Shown here: in pieces, positions 32,105 through 44,836 of the stretch
How the letters are laid out: the number at the start of each line of letters is the position of its first letter
Numbering within the stretch: the stretch's first letter is position 1
NCBI GenBank assembly: GCA_004335835.1
Contig: RWJK01001325.1
Coordinates: 1-64,000, forward strand
Source: Scenedesmus sp. ARA3
Lineage: Eukaryota > Chlorophyta > Chlorophyceae > Sphaeropleales > Scenedesmaceae
Length of the DNA stretch: 64,000 bases
Direction of reading: 5' to 3'
Notes under the pieces: model-generated
Database searches by the model: none
Told to the model about the DNA's origin: nothing
Seen by the model: only the letters and a program-made list of their open reading frames with translations
Translations under genes and position numbers: made by a program

Positions 32105-34037
32105 TTGTTGGCTGCGCACAGCTGTAGAAATGTCATGCCTGTTCCTGAGCTCTTGTACAGTGCACCATGCCCTAACCTGTCAGCCTAAGGCAGCCTAGGC
32201 CCGCCTACCTGAAGATGCTACCGGCACCAGCGATACACAAAATGATGCACAAGGGCGACAGGGATTGGCCATGCATCAAAAAGGCCTTCACTTTACACTG
32301 CTGCCCTTCACCTGCATCTCTGCTTTACACTGCTGCTTTGAAACTGGTGGGTGCTGCACCTCGCCTCGCTGCAGGTGCCATTGTGGATTGGCTCCAAGCC
32401 GCGGCTGGTGGTGATGAACAGGCAGGACATGATCGCACGCGCAGACAGGGCAGCGTGGGACAAGCACTTGACGGCAGAGGCAGCAGCAGCGCAGGCAGCA
32501 GCAGACGCCAAAGCAGCCGCAAAACGCAAAGCAGCAGCAGCGCGCGCTGCCGCAGCCGCAGATAGCGAGCAGCAGCATGCAGCGCAAGTGCAGCAGCAAG
32601 AGGAGGAGCAGCAGCAGCAGCAAGCCCAGCATGAGCCAGAGGATGCTGGGCCGCCGCCGCTGCCGCAGCAGGTGTTCTGGACTGACGGCAAGACGGGCTC
32701 AGGCGTGCACTCGCTGCGCCGCGCAGCGCTCAAGCTGAGCGACCACATCAACGCCAAGCGCGCGAAGCGCGGCCTGGCGCCCCGCCCGGTGCGCGCGGTC
32801 GTGATCGGCTTCCCCAACATTGGCAAGTCCGCACTCATCAACCGGCTGCTGGGGCGGCGCGTGGTAGAGAGCGCGGCGCGGCCCGGCGTGACGCGCGTGC
32901 TGAGGTGCGCTGACATGGCAGCGTGCTGCTGGAGGTGCCCTTGCGCTGCTGCCTTCTGTGCTGTGAGGCTGGCTGGCTGGCTGGCTCGCTGGCTGGCTGT
33001 AGAGCTGCACTCTGCATGAGCAGCAGCAGTCAAGGGCTCACTGCATGCCACGGCCAACGTTTGACCTGTGTGCCCCTGTTGTTGCTGCCTGCATTGCTGC
33101 AGGTGGGTGCGGCTGGGCGGCGAGCTGGACCTGCTGGACGCGCCCGGCATCATCCCTGCAGCCTTCAACGACCAGGCTGCAGCACAGGCGCTGGCCATCT
33201 GCAACGACATCGGCGAGGCTTCGTATGTGGACAGCCTCATCGCGGCAGCCATGATAATACGCATCAAAACGCTGCCGCGCAACAGGTGCGTGCAGAGGGC
33301 AGGGCATGCAGCGGGGGTGCGGGCGTGTGTGGCACATGTTTGCTGGCATTGTGTGCGCAGCTGCAGCCTACTGCTGACGCGTGTGTCACTGGGTAGCGTC
33401 TGCCGTGCGTGGCTGTGGGTCATCTGCAGCTGCGACAAGGCGCACGACAGTGAATACTGCACAGCACGGGCTGGGATTGGGCATGCAGGTGGGGCTTTGG
33501 GCTGCGGCGTGTAAGCCTGCTAGAAACTGCTGACGCGTGTGTCACTGGGTAGCGTCTGCCGTGCGTGGCTGTGGGTCATCTGCAGCTGCGACAAGGCGCA
33601 CGACAGTGAATACTGCACAGCACGGGCTGGGATTGGGCATGCAGGTGGGGCTTTGGGCTGCGGCGTGTAAGCCTGCTAGAAATCATGTTCGTGCCTGCAG
33701 TCTGCTGTTGGTGCTGTGTCACTGGGCATGTGACGTGGTGCGTAACAGCGTATCTTGCAGCTGTGGCAACTGTGCGGTTGCCGCCAGCTGAACTTCACAT
33801 TGAAACAACAATTGACGCCCTTGTATTCCCCCTTCCCTGCGCAGGCCCATCCTGGCTGCGCTGCAGCGGCGCTACCGCGCCGACCCGCTGTCCATGAGCG
33901 CGGAGGACTTTGTGCTGCACGTGGCGGGCGAGGTGTTTGGCGGCGACGCGGAGAAGGCGGGCGTGCGGCTGCTGGGCGACTACCGCAACGGCGCGCTGGG
34001 CGAGTTTGCGCTGGAGCTGCCCGGCATGCAGCACTAG
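31634..34037 (+). CDS. RbgA/YlqF-type circularly permuted GTPase, probably organellar (419 aa)
   Basis: Exons: 31634-31987, 32375-32904, 33103-33285, 33845-34037. The family helps assemble the large ribosomal subunit in bacteria, chloroplasts and mitochondria. G motifs run in permuted order: DAR motif EVRDARIP (about 104-111), G4 as NRQD (133-136), G1 GFPNIGKS (263-270), a PGVTR switch and G3 DAPG (307-310). [13 protein letters not shown] precedes the DAR motif, as in RbgA. The first about 75 residues are rich in Arg, Ser, His and Ala and poor in acids, suggesting an organelle transit peptide. An in-frame TAA upstream supports this start. An Ala/Gln-rich coiled insertion of roughly 75 residues separates G4 from G1. 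G4 has Arg where Lys is usual. The third intron contains a perfect 156-bp tandem repeat. Confidence 0.92.
33371..33682 (+). repeat. Two-copy 156-bp tandem repeat, apparently identical
   Basis: 33371-33526 and 33527-33682 appear identical base for base. They lie inside intron 3 of the GTPase gene and include no exon sequence. The identity implies a very recent duplication or an assembly artefact. Confidence 0.9.
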
Positions 34038-35091
34038 CTGGGTTCGGTGTAAGGCTGGTGGACTCAATACGCTACGTTAGCGGTGCCTTGCCGTGGTGGT
34101 TTCTGTATAGCAGTGGCATAAGACGGGTGGGGGGAGCATTGAATGACTGTGCTGCTGTGGAAGCAGCCACTGTACATTAGAGAATGTGCGCAATGTTTGG
34201 GGCTTAGTGCTACATGGAAGTTACCACACGAGATGTGGGTGTTGGTGGCCAACTGCAGGCTTGGCTGCAGGCTCGCCACCCCGCCATGGCTGCCGCGGCG
34301 GTTGCTGTCGCCACCCGCACCCTCAGCTGCGCGGATGCCGTGTACACAGCACATGTCCAGCACAATGTTGTGTTGCTCTGGCCAGAGGCACTGCCTGAAT
34401 AGTATTCAGTCCTGGGCTGTCACATGTTGAGGGCGCTGTGGTGTTAATAATATTGCTGCATCAGCGCAGGTGTGTGGCACTCCTGCCAGAAGTTCAATGC
34501 CTAGGTCAGTGGCGTCAACACATGCATGTGTTCATGTACACGTCAGCTGATGAGTAATGATGATGATGAGTAACATGATGAGTAACATGATGATGATGAT
34601 GATGATGATGATGCATGTGTTCATGTACACGTCAGCTCTTGTACTTATATGCTTGAGGCATATGCTTGTAGCGGCTGCAGATTTACACGCGTACAGGATT
34701 TTTACCGTCCAATCTGCCTGGTTGCAGTGCCACTGCCGGGCATTCCAGCATCTGTGGCACCCACATGCATGTGAGAGCACTACACAACGCCGTAGCCCAA
34801 GGAAGCCTGCAAGGTCGTGCAGTCTCTGATTGCGGCCGCGGTACCGCGGACGGGTGGCCGGTAGTCCAGCTTGGCGAGGATGGCGCAGGGCACTGAGTGC
34901 CATCCCACAGCCAGCCGCCAAGGCCACATGATGCGTTCAACGCAGCGCTTGCGGCTTCTTCAGCATGCCGCAACATTTATTGTAACCAGATGGCACCTCG
35001 CACCCAACCTCAGGTTTACACGTGTTCCGTCAGCAGCCCAGCCAGCAAAGCATGCGGCTCACACTGCTGCACAACTAGCCGCTCTAACATC
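34038..35091. other. Convergent intergenic region with an (ATG)n tract
   Basis: It lies between the GTPase stop (34037) and the MYB stop (35092). A gatgatgatg / gagtaacatgat tract (about 34550-34612) is bracketed by direct repeats of catgtgttcatgtacacgtc (about 34525 and 34615). TGTAA occurs 11 nt after the GTPase stop (34048) and again at about 34980. Confidence 0.5.
35016..35020 (-). terminator. Candidate poly(A) signal TGTAA of the MYB gene
   Basis: TGTAA on the minus strand, 72 nt beyond the stop at 35092. Confidence 0.45.
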
Positions 35092-38000
35092 TCAGCCTGG
35101 CAGCACAGCAGCCGCAGTGGCCTGCCCACCCACCAGGCCCAGCTGCTGCCCGTGCTGTTGCACCCGGTTTGCCATACCAATCATGTCCCACAGGTTCAGC
35201 TGTAACGCTGCCGCCTGCGGCTGCAGCAGCTGCTGCTGCTGCAGAGCTTGAAGTATGGGCAGCTGCAGGTAAACCTGGAATTGCGACTGCTGCCGCTGCT
35301 GTGCTTGCGTGCCGGCTTGAGCCGCTGCCACTCCCGGCCTCATCCCTGAGGCCGCCGCTGGTGCAGAAGCAGGCGCTGCTGCTGCTGCTGCTGCAGGTGG
35401 CGGTGCAAGCTGCTGGTGCTGCTGCACCGCCCTGGTCCAGGCAGGAGGCATGAGCGCTGCTGCTCCCGCAGGGCGCTGCTGGGCTGCCTGCTTGGCCTGC
35501 ACAGCAGCATGTCAAGGTGTTGGCTTGGTTGGTTACATGATGATGAACAAATTGCAGTTAATGCTTAGTTGTGGTTGCTGGCAGTGTTGACCCTACTCAA
35601 CTTGTTCACGCCCTTGCTGCGGCAGCATGTCAAGTGGTGGGGCCAGCCGCGCCACACAGTGGCACTGCATGCACATAGCAGCATAGTCATGTGTGTGCAC
35701 GCAACCTGAGCGGGCAGGCCAAACACTCCGCATCAGCGTACACATGCTTGAGCGGAGGCGTGCTGTAGCCACGCACAGCACAATTCCTACCTGCTGGCTG
35801 CGCAGCCACTGCAGCGCCTGCTCCTGTGGTGTGGCAGCACCAGCAGCGCCCGTGCTGCCGCTGGCAGCTGCTGCAGCACTAGGCACAGGCGCACCGCCAG
35901 CCACTGATGCGGCAGCACTGCCCTCCAGTGCTGGGTGCACAGCCGGCTGAGGCACTGCGCAGGATGCTGCCAATGCCGCTGCCGCAACAGCAGCTGCAGT
36001 GTTGCTTGTGCTGCTGCCAGCACCACCAGCAGCAAGACTGTTCAAAGCTGCAATGATGCTTGCTGCGTTGACAGCTGTCCGGTTGTCTCCGTCGATGCCC
36101 GCAGGCGCCGCAGCCAGCCCTGCTGAGCCCAGCAGGGCAGCCACTTGCGAAGCCGCCGCTGCTGCTGCAGTGGATGCCGCAGCAGGTCCGATGCCAGCGC
36201 CAGCCTTGGCAGCAGCGCAGCCCACGCCAGAGGCAGCGTCAGGTGCAGGCTGCTGCTGCTCCACCTCTGGGCTGCAGCTGCCCCTCACGCTGCTCCTGCA
36301 AGCTGCAGCTGCTGGCTGCGCTGCAGCCTCCCAGGTGGCGCGGGCAGCTGAGGGCATGCTGCCGGCCCTGGCTGCGGCTGCAGCGTGTGCTGCTGTCGGC
36401 TGGTGCTCTGCTGGAGCTGGGGAGGCCGTGCACCACGGTGCTCCTGCCACTGGCAGGGCCTTCAGCTCCGCCTCCAGGTTTGCCTGCAGCAGCAGCAGCA
36501 GCAGGAGCAGGAGCAGCAGCAGCAGCAGCGCCACCACACCTCAGCACATGCAGCAGCACTGGACAAGAGAGCGTCACAAGCACATATGCATGTAGACAGG
36601 CATTGCATGCCATGCTGGCATAGTTGACACAGACTACAACGGCAGGGCATGACAGCACAGACCAGCCTGCCGTCATCTGCCACTTTGATAACAGTTGAGG
36701 TGACAGCTATCGAGCAAGACGGCCAGCTGTTGCTGGCCACACACCGCGTGCTGCTTCATGGCGTCCAGGCTGGTGGGGCTGGGGCTGGCAGCAGCCAGCG
36801 CCCCACTGCAGCCGCCACTGCTGCGCGCGGAGCACACCAGTGACACAGCGCCTGCAGAGGCTCCCGTGTACAGTCCGCCTGCTGCTGCTGCTGCTACACC
36901 AAACTCCGTCAGGGCTATGTGGCTGCTGCTGCAGCTCTTGCTGCTGGTGGTGCTGCTGCCGCGCCGCCAGCCACTGTGGTTATGGCCAGCTGCCTTACTG
37001 TCCTGACCCACAGGGCCCTGCAGGCCCACCTGCAGCTGCCGCACAGGCTGCTGCAGCGCTGACGTGCCTGAACCAACTGCTGCTGCAGCAGCATCGGCAG
37101 GCTGGATTGGCTGCACCACCCCTGCAGTGACATCATGTGTGCTGCCCTGCACAGCTGGCGCTTGCTGCGCCTGCATCCACTGCCACAGCTGCTGCTGCTG
37201 CTGCAGCCACCCTTGAGCGCCCACGTGGTGCTGCTCAGCAGGTGCGGAGCTGCCGCCTGCAGCGTGCCCAGATGCTGCCGCTGCAGCGCCTGCGTCGCGC
37301 TGGAATGATGTCAGCAGTGCTGCAGCCTCCTCGGCATCGTCACTGGCTTCACCATCACCGCAGCCCTTACCACAGTCATAGCCCATTTCATGCTGCTGCT
37401 GCTGCTCATAGTCATAGCTCATGTCATGCTGCTGCTGCTCCTCGTCCTGGTCCTCCTCATCATCGTCATCATAGTCATCTTCGCCTTCCCAGGCCTGCGC
37501 GACAGCAGCAGCAGCAGCAGCAGTAGTCAGCACACACCAGCACAACAGGCGGCAGCGGTGTCTGTCTGGTGTGCTCTAGTCATCAATCATGGCACCCCAG
37601 ACTAAGCAGCCACACACCGACACAATGTCGTCATCAGGTCCGCCGCTACCAGTTGAGCACGTGATCAGCGCTGGTGTACTGCTGCATGCTCTCCTGCCCG
37701 CCACTGGTGCCGCGTGACCAGCTCAGTGCTCACCCACTGTCCGCGTGAATACATCAATGCTGCACATGCAGCTTGCAGGCTCACTGAAGCTGCGCAGTTG
37801 CTCTACTGCAACCTTTTCACTGTGCAGTGCCGAAACCACCATTCCTTGCACCGCACAGTTCCACTCACCGGGCGCTGCTTCTTGTGCCGCGCGTGCACAG
37901 GGCTGCTGGCGCCGCTGCCGGCGCTGCCCGCACGCTTGCGCTGGCGGCCCAGCGGCAGCGGCCGTAAGTTGCCGGGTAAGCTGCCGCCTCCGCCACCACC

Positions 38001-39568
38001 ACCGCGTGCCAGTATGTTGAATCGGCTCCTGCACTGGTGCGGGATGCGGACCTTGAGGCACTTGGCGATGCGCGACCAGTTGGAGCCGTGCGACGCGTAC
38101 AGCGCCAGCAGCTGGGCGTCCTCCTCAGCCGTCCAAAAGCCCTGCATTGTGTGTGGGTGGGTGGGTGTGATCGAGGGAGGGCCCACAGTGGGCCAGAGCA
38201 GCAGAAGTGAGTGACGATAGAGACCAGCTGTGTGTGCCGCTGATGCTGCTATCAGCTGCCCTCAATGTCCAAGGCGTGTGGTGACGCATGCGGCCATGTT
38301 GGTGTGCTGGTTGTGCAGCAGCAGCAGCAGCAGCAGCGCCGCTCACCCTGTTAATGGCTGGGTCCAGGTGGCGCGTCCAGCGGGCAAGGCACTGCTGGTC
38401 TGTGCGGCCCTGCATGTGGCGCGCAATCTCAGCCCTGCACACCACGGTGCAGCAGCAGTGGCGGTTGGAACCTGAGTACACCAGCAGGCGGCTGGATGGG
38501 CCAAAGAGATTGTAGCCGATGATTGGTTGCAGAAGCGCTGTTCAACTCCAGCATGCAATCAAGCCGCTGCATGTGTCAGCAAGGACACTCAAGGTGATGC
38601 GCTGGATCTGAAGCTGAAACTGAGAGCATGGAGCAAACGCTTTAACATGCAGCCCTGCCGCAGCACCATCTAGGTAAGGGCGGTGCAGCCATCACTAAGT
38701 GCTGGCAGCCGGCATAACCCCCTCACAGCATGCCGCCGCCAACAGCACGCGCCTGCCCTGCCCTGCACACACCTGCCCTGGTGTGTGCCAGCCCCCCACG
38801 CACCCCTGCCCACGTGCACCCATGTTTCCGCCATCCGCTCACCATCGCCCCACGCCGCAGCTGTCCACCAGCTGGCCCAGCAGCTCGTCTTCCTGTGGCG
38901 TCCACTTGCCCTTGCTGATGGAGGGGTTCTGCAGCAGCAGCAGCAGCAGCACCAGCAGCAGCAGCAGGGCAGGGCAGGAAAAGCAGCAGGCAGGCGATGT
39001 TCTTACTGCTGTCCAGTGGATGACTTTGTGACAATGACAGCAGCAGGGATGCATAGTGGAGCGCGAGCTGCCCCACTGCAGCTGTGTTACAACAGCCAGC
39101 TCCTGGCGCGGCGACAACCGCGCAGCACAGCACACGGCGTCAACAGTGGCAGTGCTGCCTGAGGCAGTGCTGCCTGAGGCAGTGCTGCCTGAGGCAGTGC
39201 TGTGAGCGCTGTGCTGCATGCGCGTCACTCACGGTGTGCCGCCAGCGCTGTGCGCACTGCTGCCCCGTGCGGCCTGGGATGTGGCGCGCCACCTCAGCCC
39301 ACTTGTTGCCCAGCTGGCCCTGCAGCAGCAGACAGGCACACCAGCAACAGTCAGCCCAATGACCACAAGAGAGTGCAGACACAATGAGTGTGCAGGCAGA
39401 CGTTTAAAACCCCTTTTTACGCACTCGTTACATGTGTGTTCACGGCAATGTCTTCTGCGCCGCGTCTGGTCAGCAGCACATCAGGCCGCCGCGGCCACGC
39501 CGCCCCACCTGCCAGTGCGCCAGCAGCCGGTCCTCCTCAGGCTCCCAGCGCTGGCCGCCACCTCCACC
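35092..39568 (-). CDS. Three-repeat MYB-domain protein (at least 813 aa)
   Basis: Exons: 39509-39568, 39233-39319, 38843-38928, 38347-38434, 37869-38141, 36745-37494, 35791-36483, 35092-35496; phases agree. Repeat 1 is RWEPEEDRLLAHW to GRTGQQCAQRW. Repeat 2 is KWTPQEDELLGQLV to GRTDQQCLARW. Repeat 3 is FWTAEEDAQLLALYASHGSN to IPHQCRSRF, with Phe replacing the third Trp. Such repeats bind DNA; the arrangement resembles R1R2R3 MYB or SNAP190-type proteins. Basic KKQRP and KRAG segments that could be nuclear signals follow. Next come an acidic patch (DDYDDDDEEDQDEE) and long Ala/Gln-rich tails. The 5' end is unresolved. One option is a 6-nt start exon ATG AGG at 39895-39900 with a strong gtgagt donor, joined in frame to 39568. 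Confidence 0.8.
39147..39203. repeat. 15-bp tandem repeat next to a MYB-exon donor
   Basis: Four copies of gaggcagtgctgcct, each near-palindromic (aggcagtgctgcct). They start about 30 bp past the donor of exon 39233-39319 and could form hairpins in the pre-mRNA. Confidence 0.85.
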
Positions 39569-39900
39569 CTGGCGCAGGCCACCAGCAGCATGGCAGCAGC
39601 AGCAGCAGTGCACAGCAGTGCAGCAAGCGCATGTCGGTTGAAGTTTGAACAGCCGTGTGAACGTGCAGTGCCAGAGAGAAGGGTCAGCAGCGAGCACAAC
39701 TGCTGCCGGTAATGGGGGGCTATCAAAGTCCTGTGTTCATGATAGGCATGATGCAGCAATTTTCCTGCAGCAGCTGTGCCTGCAGCCGTGCTTGAGCAAG
39801 GCTGCGTCCTGAACTGACGCTGGTTGGCATGTCGCTGTGGTTGACTTCAATGTTGTGCAGCGGTTGGGAGGTCAAATGGCAAAACATAACTCACCCTCAT

Positions 39901-41101
39901 GTCAAGAGGCGCCTGTGAAGGATAGGACACCAAGCCAGCACGCGGTTGGGCTATAATGCAGCTGTTGCCAGGAGCGGTCAGCAGCAGGGCAGTGGCGTCC
40001 AGGTGCCTGAGTGTGCTGTTGGTGCTGGGAACCTCTTCCTGACGGTTGAACGGTGCGCCTCAGGGGTGTGGTTAGGTTCAGTGAAGCTTCGACAGAGTGT
40101 CAAGTGGTTGCTGCGATTGCCGTGCGTTCCACGAGGCTGGCCACATCAACACAACAAGCTCCTGCTGCACTGGTGGTTGGAGCCCTTCGATCGCCGTTTG
40201 CTGCTGGTGCTGCTCTCAGTACTAGTACGAGATCATTGATACTTTGTTCTTTCTTGTTGCAGGTGGGCTGCGAGGCTGAGATTGTTGACTGTTGCGCCTC
40301 CCGCAACACGAGGTGCAGGGTTCGTGCGTTGTTCAACAAATCTAAGAAAAGCTACTTGCAGTATCCGCTTGTTGGCTCTTCGCAGGCTGGGATGTCGCTG
40401 ATAGGCGGTGGTTCGTGGCGTTTCTGGGAATGTTCATTGACTGGTCTCAGGGGTGACAACGGCTCCTTTTTAGCACAGCCAGAGCTTGCAGAGCGCAGGC
40501 GATAATTAGTTTCAATGTCAAAATCGAAATGTTATTAGCGAAGCGTACAACCTAACGCTCATGATGACGTGCCGGTGCTCGGTGTACTTCTCCCTGTACT
40601 GGACGCAATGCCCAGTGGGCATGTGCCATGACGTGGGAGCAGCAGGATGTTGCAGCACCAGCAGGTGCACTGCAAGTTGATAGTAACCTATTATTTCTGC
40701 CCATTGCTAATCATCATGGGAAAGAATGGCCAAACCAGTGAGTCATGCTTGCTGTGGATCATCTGCAGCTGAGCCTCAGCTGGCGGCTGGCGGCCATGGT
40801 CATGTACAGCTGATGACCAGGCTGGATGTCAGAGCTCCAGTCAACCACTCTACAATATATAGCGCAGCAACAGCTGCTTCATCCGCGCTGTCAACATTGC
40901 TGGTTACATAAGTGACGTTGCAGGCAACCAAGCCACAGACTGTGGCGGCCGCATGCTGCTCTGCAAGGCAGCTGGCCATTTTTCAAAAGCAAGTTGCAGG
41001 TTGGCCCCTGCTAGAGCCTGCTTCCCAAGCGAGACTGCCCAGTACCCGCAACACCCACATGCCGCACATGCTGCCCCTGCTGCTTCAGCGCCACCAGGCC
41101 C
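39901..41101. other. Intergenic region between the MYB and NOC4 genes
   Basis: It should hold the MYB promoter and 5' UTR and the NOC4 3' UTR. Open frames at 39946-40239, 40053-40505 and 40726-40911 have no recognisable domain. A good acceptor (cttgttgcag at 40251-40260) exists on the plus strand, but no gene could be built on it. Confidence 0.4.
40904..40908 (-). terminator. Candidate poly(A) signal TGTAA of NOC4
   Basis: TGTAA on the minus strand, 194 nt beyond the stop codon. Confidence 0.45.
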
Positions 41102-44100
41102 TCATTGCTGCGCAGGCTCCTCTGCCCCCAGGATCAGGTCCCAGCCCTGCAGCTCCTCCCCCAGCAGCGCCGCATCCCACAGCCCCTGCGGAGGCGCAGC
41201 GTAGAAGGCTGTCGCCACTCCCTTGCGCAGCTTGCGGCCCAGCTCCTGGCCCATCAGCGACACGTAGCTGGCGGGCAGCAGCGGCACCAGGTCCAGCTCG
41301 CTGCTGCGCACACGGTTGGCCAGGTCCTTGTCCAGCACACTGCACATGGACGCCACCTGCACATGGCAGCGCACAGCAGCAGCGCAACAGGCCACGTGGA
41401 TTCAGTGTGACAACCAGGGAGCTGGTTACAGAGCAGCATCCCAGGGTGAAGCAGGTCCTTGGTGGCATCATCAGGCACGCTACCAAGCTAGACTTGACTG
41501 TGGGCATCGCCGTTGCTGCTGTTGGGCTGCTTGCTGCTTGAACATAGACCTAGAGCAGCACAGCATGCAGCCCTCAGCTGCATGCAGGCAGAGTAACACC
41601 TGACTGTTTACAGCCAGAACCCGTGTGTGCGCACCTGCGGGCAGTAGTGGTTGCGCAGCGCTGCCAGCTCCCACAGGCTGCTCTCCACCGCCCTGCTCTT
41701 CGCGGGATCAGGCTGCGCCTCATCATACACGTCCCGCCCAGCAGCTGCTGCTGCCTCATCGCTGTCTTCATCGCCTCCGCCAGCAGCCGCCGCAGCCGGC
41801 TTGTGCAGCAGCACCATGCAGCTGGGGTGGCGGCGGATGATGTTGTGGATGAAGCCTACCGCCAGCATGGCGCCGGCAGGGGGGGCGCGCAGCGCCAGGC
41901 GGCCAAACTTCTTGGCAAAGGCTGCCGCTGTGTAGGCGGGCACCATGCTTGATGACAGGAAGATGTCCGCCAGCTGGAAGAACTGCACCCTGCAGGCCGG
42001 GCAGGGGTGGCGCAGCATGCAGCGTAGGCGAGGCGGGGTGAGGAGCAGCAGGTCAGCTGTACAGGGCTGGTGCGCCGTCGATAACAGCTGGCAACCATGT
42101 TTGTGACCAGGCACACCGCACTAGCTGAATTGCTGTCTCCAGCCTCTCCTGCTGTGGTGCACCTGATGTTGCTTTCGCTGCTGGAAGTGCCAAGCGCCGC
42201 CCAGCACTCCACACGACACCACCTGTCAGGCCACTAAAGCAGCACCCCAGCCCAGCATACACAACAAAACAGCCGCGCCAGCCGCGCACCTCTGCTTGTG
42301 CATGAAGGCGGCCGGCGTGAGCAGGCCGTACAGGCGCGCGTAGAAGGCCGGGTACTCCAGCCCGTGGCGCGTGACCAGCCTGAAGATGCCGTTGAGCGCC
42401 AGCATGCCCTCCAGCCCGCCACGGTCCAGGCTGTGGCTCAGGAAGTCGCTCAGCAGCAGCGGGTTCACCAGCGCAGGCAGCACCTCGCTGTGCAGCTTCA
42501 GCAGCACCTGACGCCGGCACAGGCAGACAGGCAGGCAGGCAGGCGGGCAGGCAGGCAGGCACGCAGGCAGGGTGAAATAGGGCGCATGTCATTGCCGTTC
42601 CTGCCGCGTCACCAGCTGGAGGGCGCATGGGTTCTGACATGTTTGAGGGCAACTGCAGCACATGGGTGGTTGGCTGTAGTCCGCTGATGTCCAGCATGTA
42701 GGACGAAGCTGCACAGACGGTGCATGCCAGTACTGCTTTGTGCTGCAACAGCGCTGGCTGCAGCATCACCGGCCTGGCTGCCTGGCTGCTGCTGCACACC
42801 TTGCGGTAGATGTCATGCGGCAGGTCAGTGCGCAGGAAGGCCAGCCAGGCGTCGCCGTAGCAGCGCTGCTGCAGCTTCAGATTGGCCCAGGCAGCAGCGG
42901 CAGCAGCAGGCGCAGCAGCCGCGGCGCCAGGCTCCTCCTGCTGCTGCTGCTTGCGCTTGCGGCGCGCCTTGGCAGAGGCGTTGCTGTCTCCTGCTGCCTG
43001 CACCAGCCCAGCCTGTACCGCAGCGCAAGGTGTAAGCAGCAGCAGACAGCGTGTCAGCACACGACACTACCACAGCAGGCACGGCCTGCATGCTGCTTGC
43101 GGTTGGGTGCAGCTGTTACGATCCAAACTTTGCTTCTTCAGTTTGGCAGCAACAGCCAGCGGCTGACTACACGCTCTGAGTGGCCTGCGGGCAAGCGTGT
43201 GCTGCTGCATAGGCCAGCAGCAGGTGGCAGTATTGCTGCATGCAATGCACCTCCGCACCTCTGCAGCGCCACACCAGGATTGCAGGTCTGCAAGTGGCGA
43301 CTGCTGCTGTTGCTGCTGGTCCTTCTGCTGCGGCTGCTTGGGCGGCACGATCGGCGCGATGTGGCTCAGCACATCAAACATGGTGCGGCTGACATCTGCA
43401 CTGCCCCTGCTGCTGCCACCGCCCACTGATGCCTCCTCATCTTCTGCGTCACTGTCACCACCTGCTGCTGCTGCTGCTGATGTTTCGCCGCGCACTGCGT
43501 GCTGCTGTGCCAGGCGTGTGATGGCTGCCAGCGTGTAGAAGCGCACATCCAGGCAGTGCAGGTACTTGGTGAACAGCAGGGAGTACACCTGCAGCAGCGG
43601 CGGCAGCAAGTTCATTGCAGCTCGATACACCAGTGCCACATGCAGGGCTGTGCACGTCCCTCGTGAAAACAACAGCAGATGCACTGCCACAATCATGCGG
43701 CATTGCTGCGTGTGCCTGCTGCCGATGTTCTTCCTGCAATACAACGTGCTGCGGCTGCATCCCGCCCTCCCTGCTGCTGTGCCGCCGCCTCAACCACACC
43801 CCCAGCACCGACAGCAGCATGCGCCGCACTGCCCTGCTGGGGCTGCCGGCCACATGCTCACCTCTGGCTGCACGCCACTCCCGGTCAGCATGCAGCTGAT
43901 GACCCGGCCAAACAGGCGGTTGCTGAAGGCAGCGGGGCCTGCCTCATGCCGCACGCACTCCATTAACGCAGCCAGTGCTGAGACCTGCAGCGAGGGCGAT
44001 GCCGATGCACTGCCCAGCAGCTGCAGCAGCGCGTGGATGTACGCAGCATACTGCCGCGACAGCCAGGCAGCATACAACTCCTCCGGCGTCTGCTGCTGCT

Positions 44101-44836
44101 GCTGCTGCTCTGGTTGGCTGCTGCTGGCTGCCGCTGCTGCTGCTGCTGGGTTTGTCTGCAGCAGATCAGCATCAGCAGTCGCAGTCAGGCCGCCTAGCTC
44201 TGCATATGTGTTCGACGCCCAGGTAGCAGACACTGAAGCGGCATATAGTCCAGATTACATGCAGCCACATTGATGTTGTGTTGCAGCCTGGCCAGCTGCG
44301 CTGGGCTCAGCCGCTCACCTTGTGGCGCTTCGCTGCACTGCTGCTGCTGCTGTGGCTCTGTAGTTGGCCCTCGTCATGCTGCTCAACAAAAAACAACTTC
44401 AGGGCTTGCATTGCCCCTCGTGCAAGCGGCTGCACAGCAGTCAAAGCAGCGCAGGCACAGACAGTTGCAAGGACGGGGGTGTGCAGAAGGTGCCAGTCAA
44501 GGGCTTGCCCTTGAGGCTGCTCAAGGACAGGCTTGGCTAGCACTCCCAGTGCAGGCAGTTAGCACGAGTTGCTTTAATGTAGAAGTACATGGTGTGCCTT
44601 TATGTCAACTCAAGCAGCGTCATCAGGGTGCGCATATGTTGCGCTGCACTAGCACAGCAGCCACCAGGCGGCGCGTCAGCTGTACTGCTCACCTCTTGCA
44701 GCGGCTCCTGCAGGCACTGCAGCAGCACAACTGCATTGTTTGCGTGACGCATAGGGTCATGCTGCAGCTGCTCGCCGAACAGCTTAGCCTGCTTAGCAGT
44801 GAGCGCTGCTGGTGCTGCTGCTGCTGCTGTTGTCAT
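41102..44836 (-). CDS. NOC4: Nucleolar complex protein 4 homologue (639 aa, 8 exons)
   Basis: Exons: 44693-44836, 44319-44429, 43862-44155, 43259-43588, 42800-43012, 42290-42507, 41635-41989, 41102-41356; phases agree. NOC4 with NOP14 promotes maturation and nuclear export of the small ribosomal subunit. The CBF/Mak21-type domain is clear: AWLAFLRTDLPHDIYRKV, then LHSEVLPALVNPLLLSDFLS, GMLALNGIFRLVTRHGLEYP, FYARLYGLLTPAAF, VGFIHNIIRRHPSC and DPAKSRAVESSLWELAALR. The last exon carries LPASYVSLMGQELGRKLRK. The N-terminus (LTAKQAKLFGEQL, NNAVVLLQCLQE) and helical repeats are also typical. Insertions (Gln run near residue 100; Asp/Glu/Ser tract near 240; Lys/Arg-rich stretch near 320) lengthen it modestly. 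Length is close to that of other NOC4 proteins (about 520-640). Confidence 0.92.
42519..42571. repeat. (GGCA)n tetranucleotide microsatellite
   Basis: About twelve GGCA/GGCG units in the NOC4 intron between exons 42800-43012 and 42290-42507, just upstream of the acceptor. Confidence 0.9.

Noticed and set aside
39946..40505. Plus-strand frames with a good acceptor at 40251-40260
   Set aside because: No domain, and no donor-acceptor pair giving a convincing exon chain; kept as intergenic.
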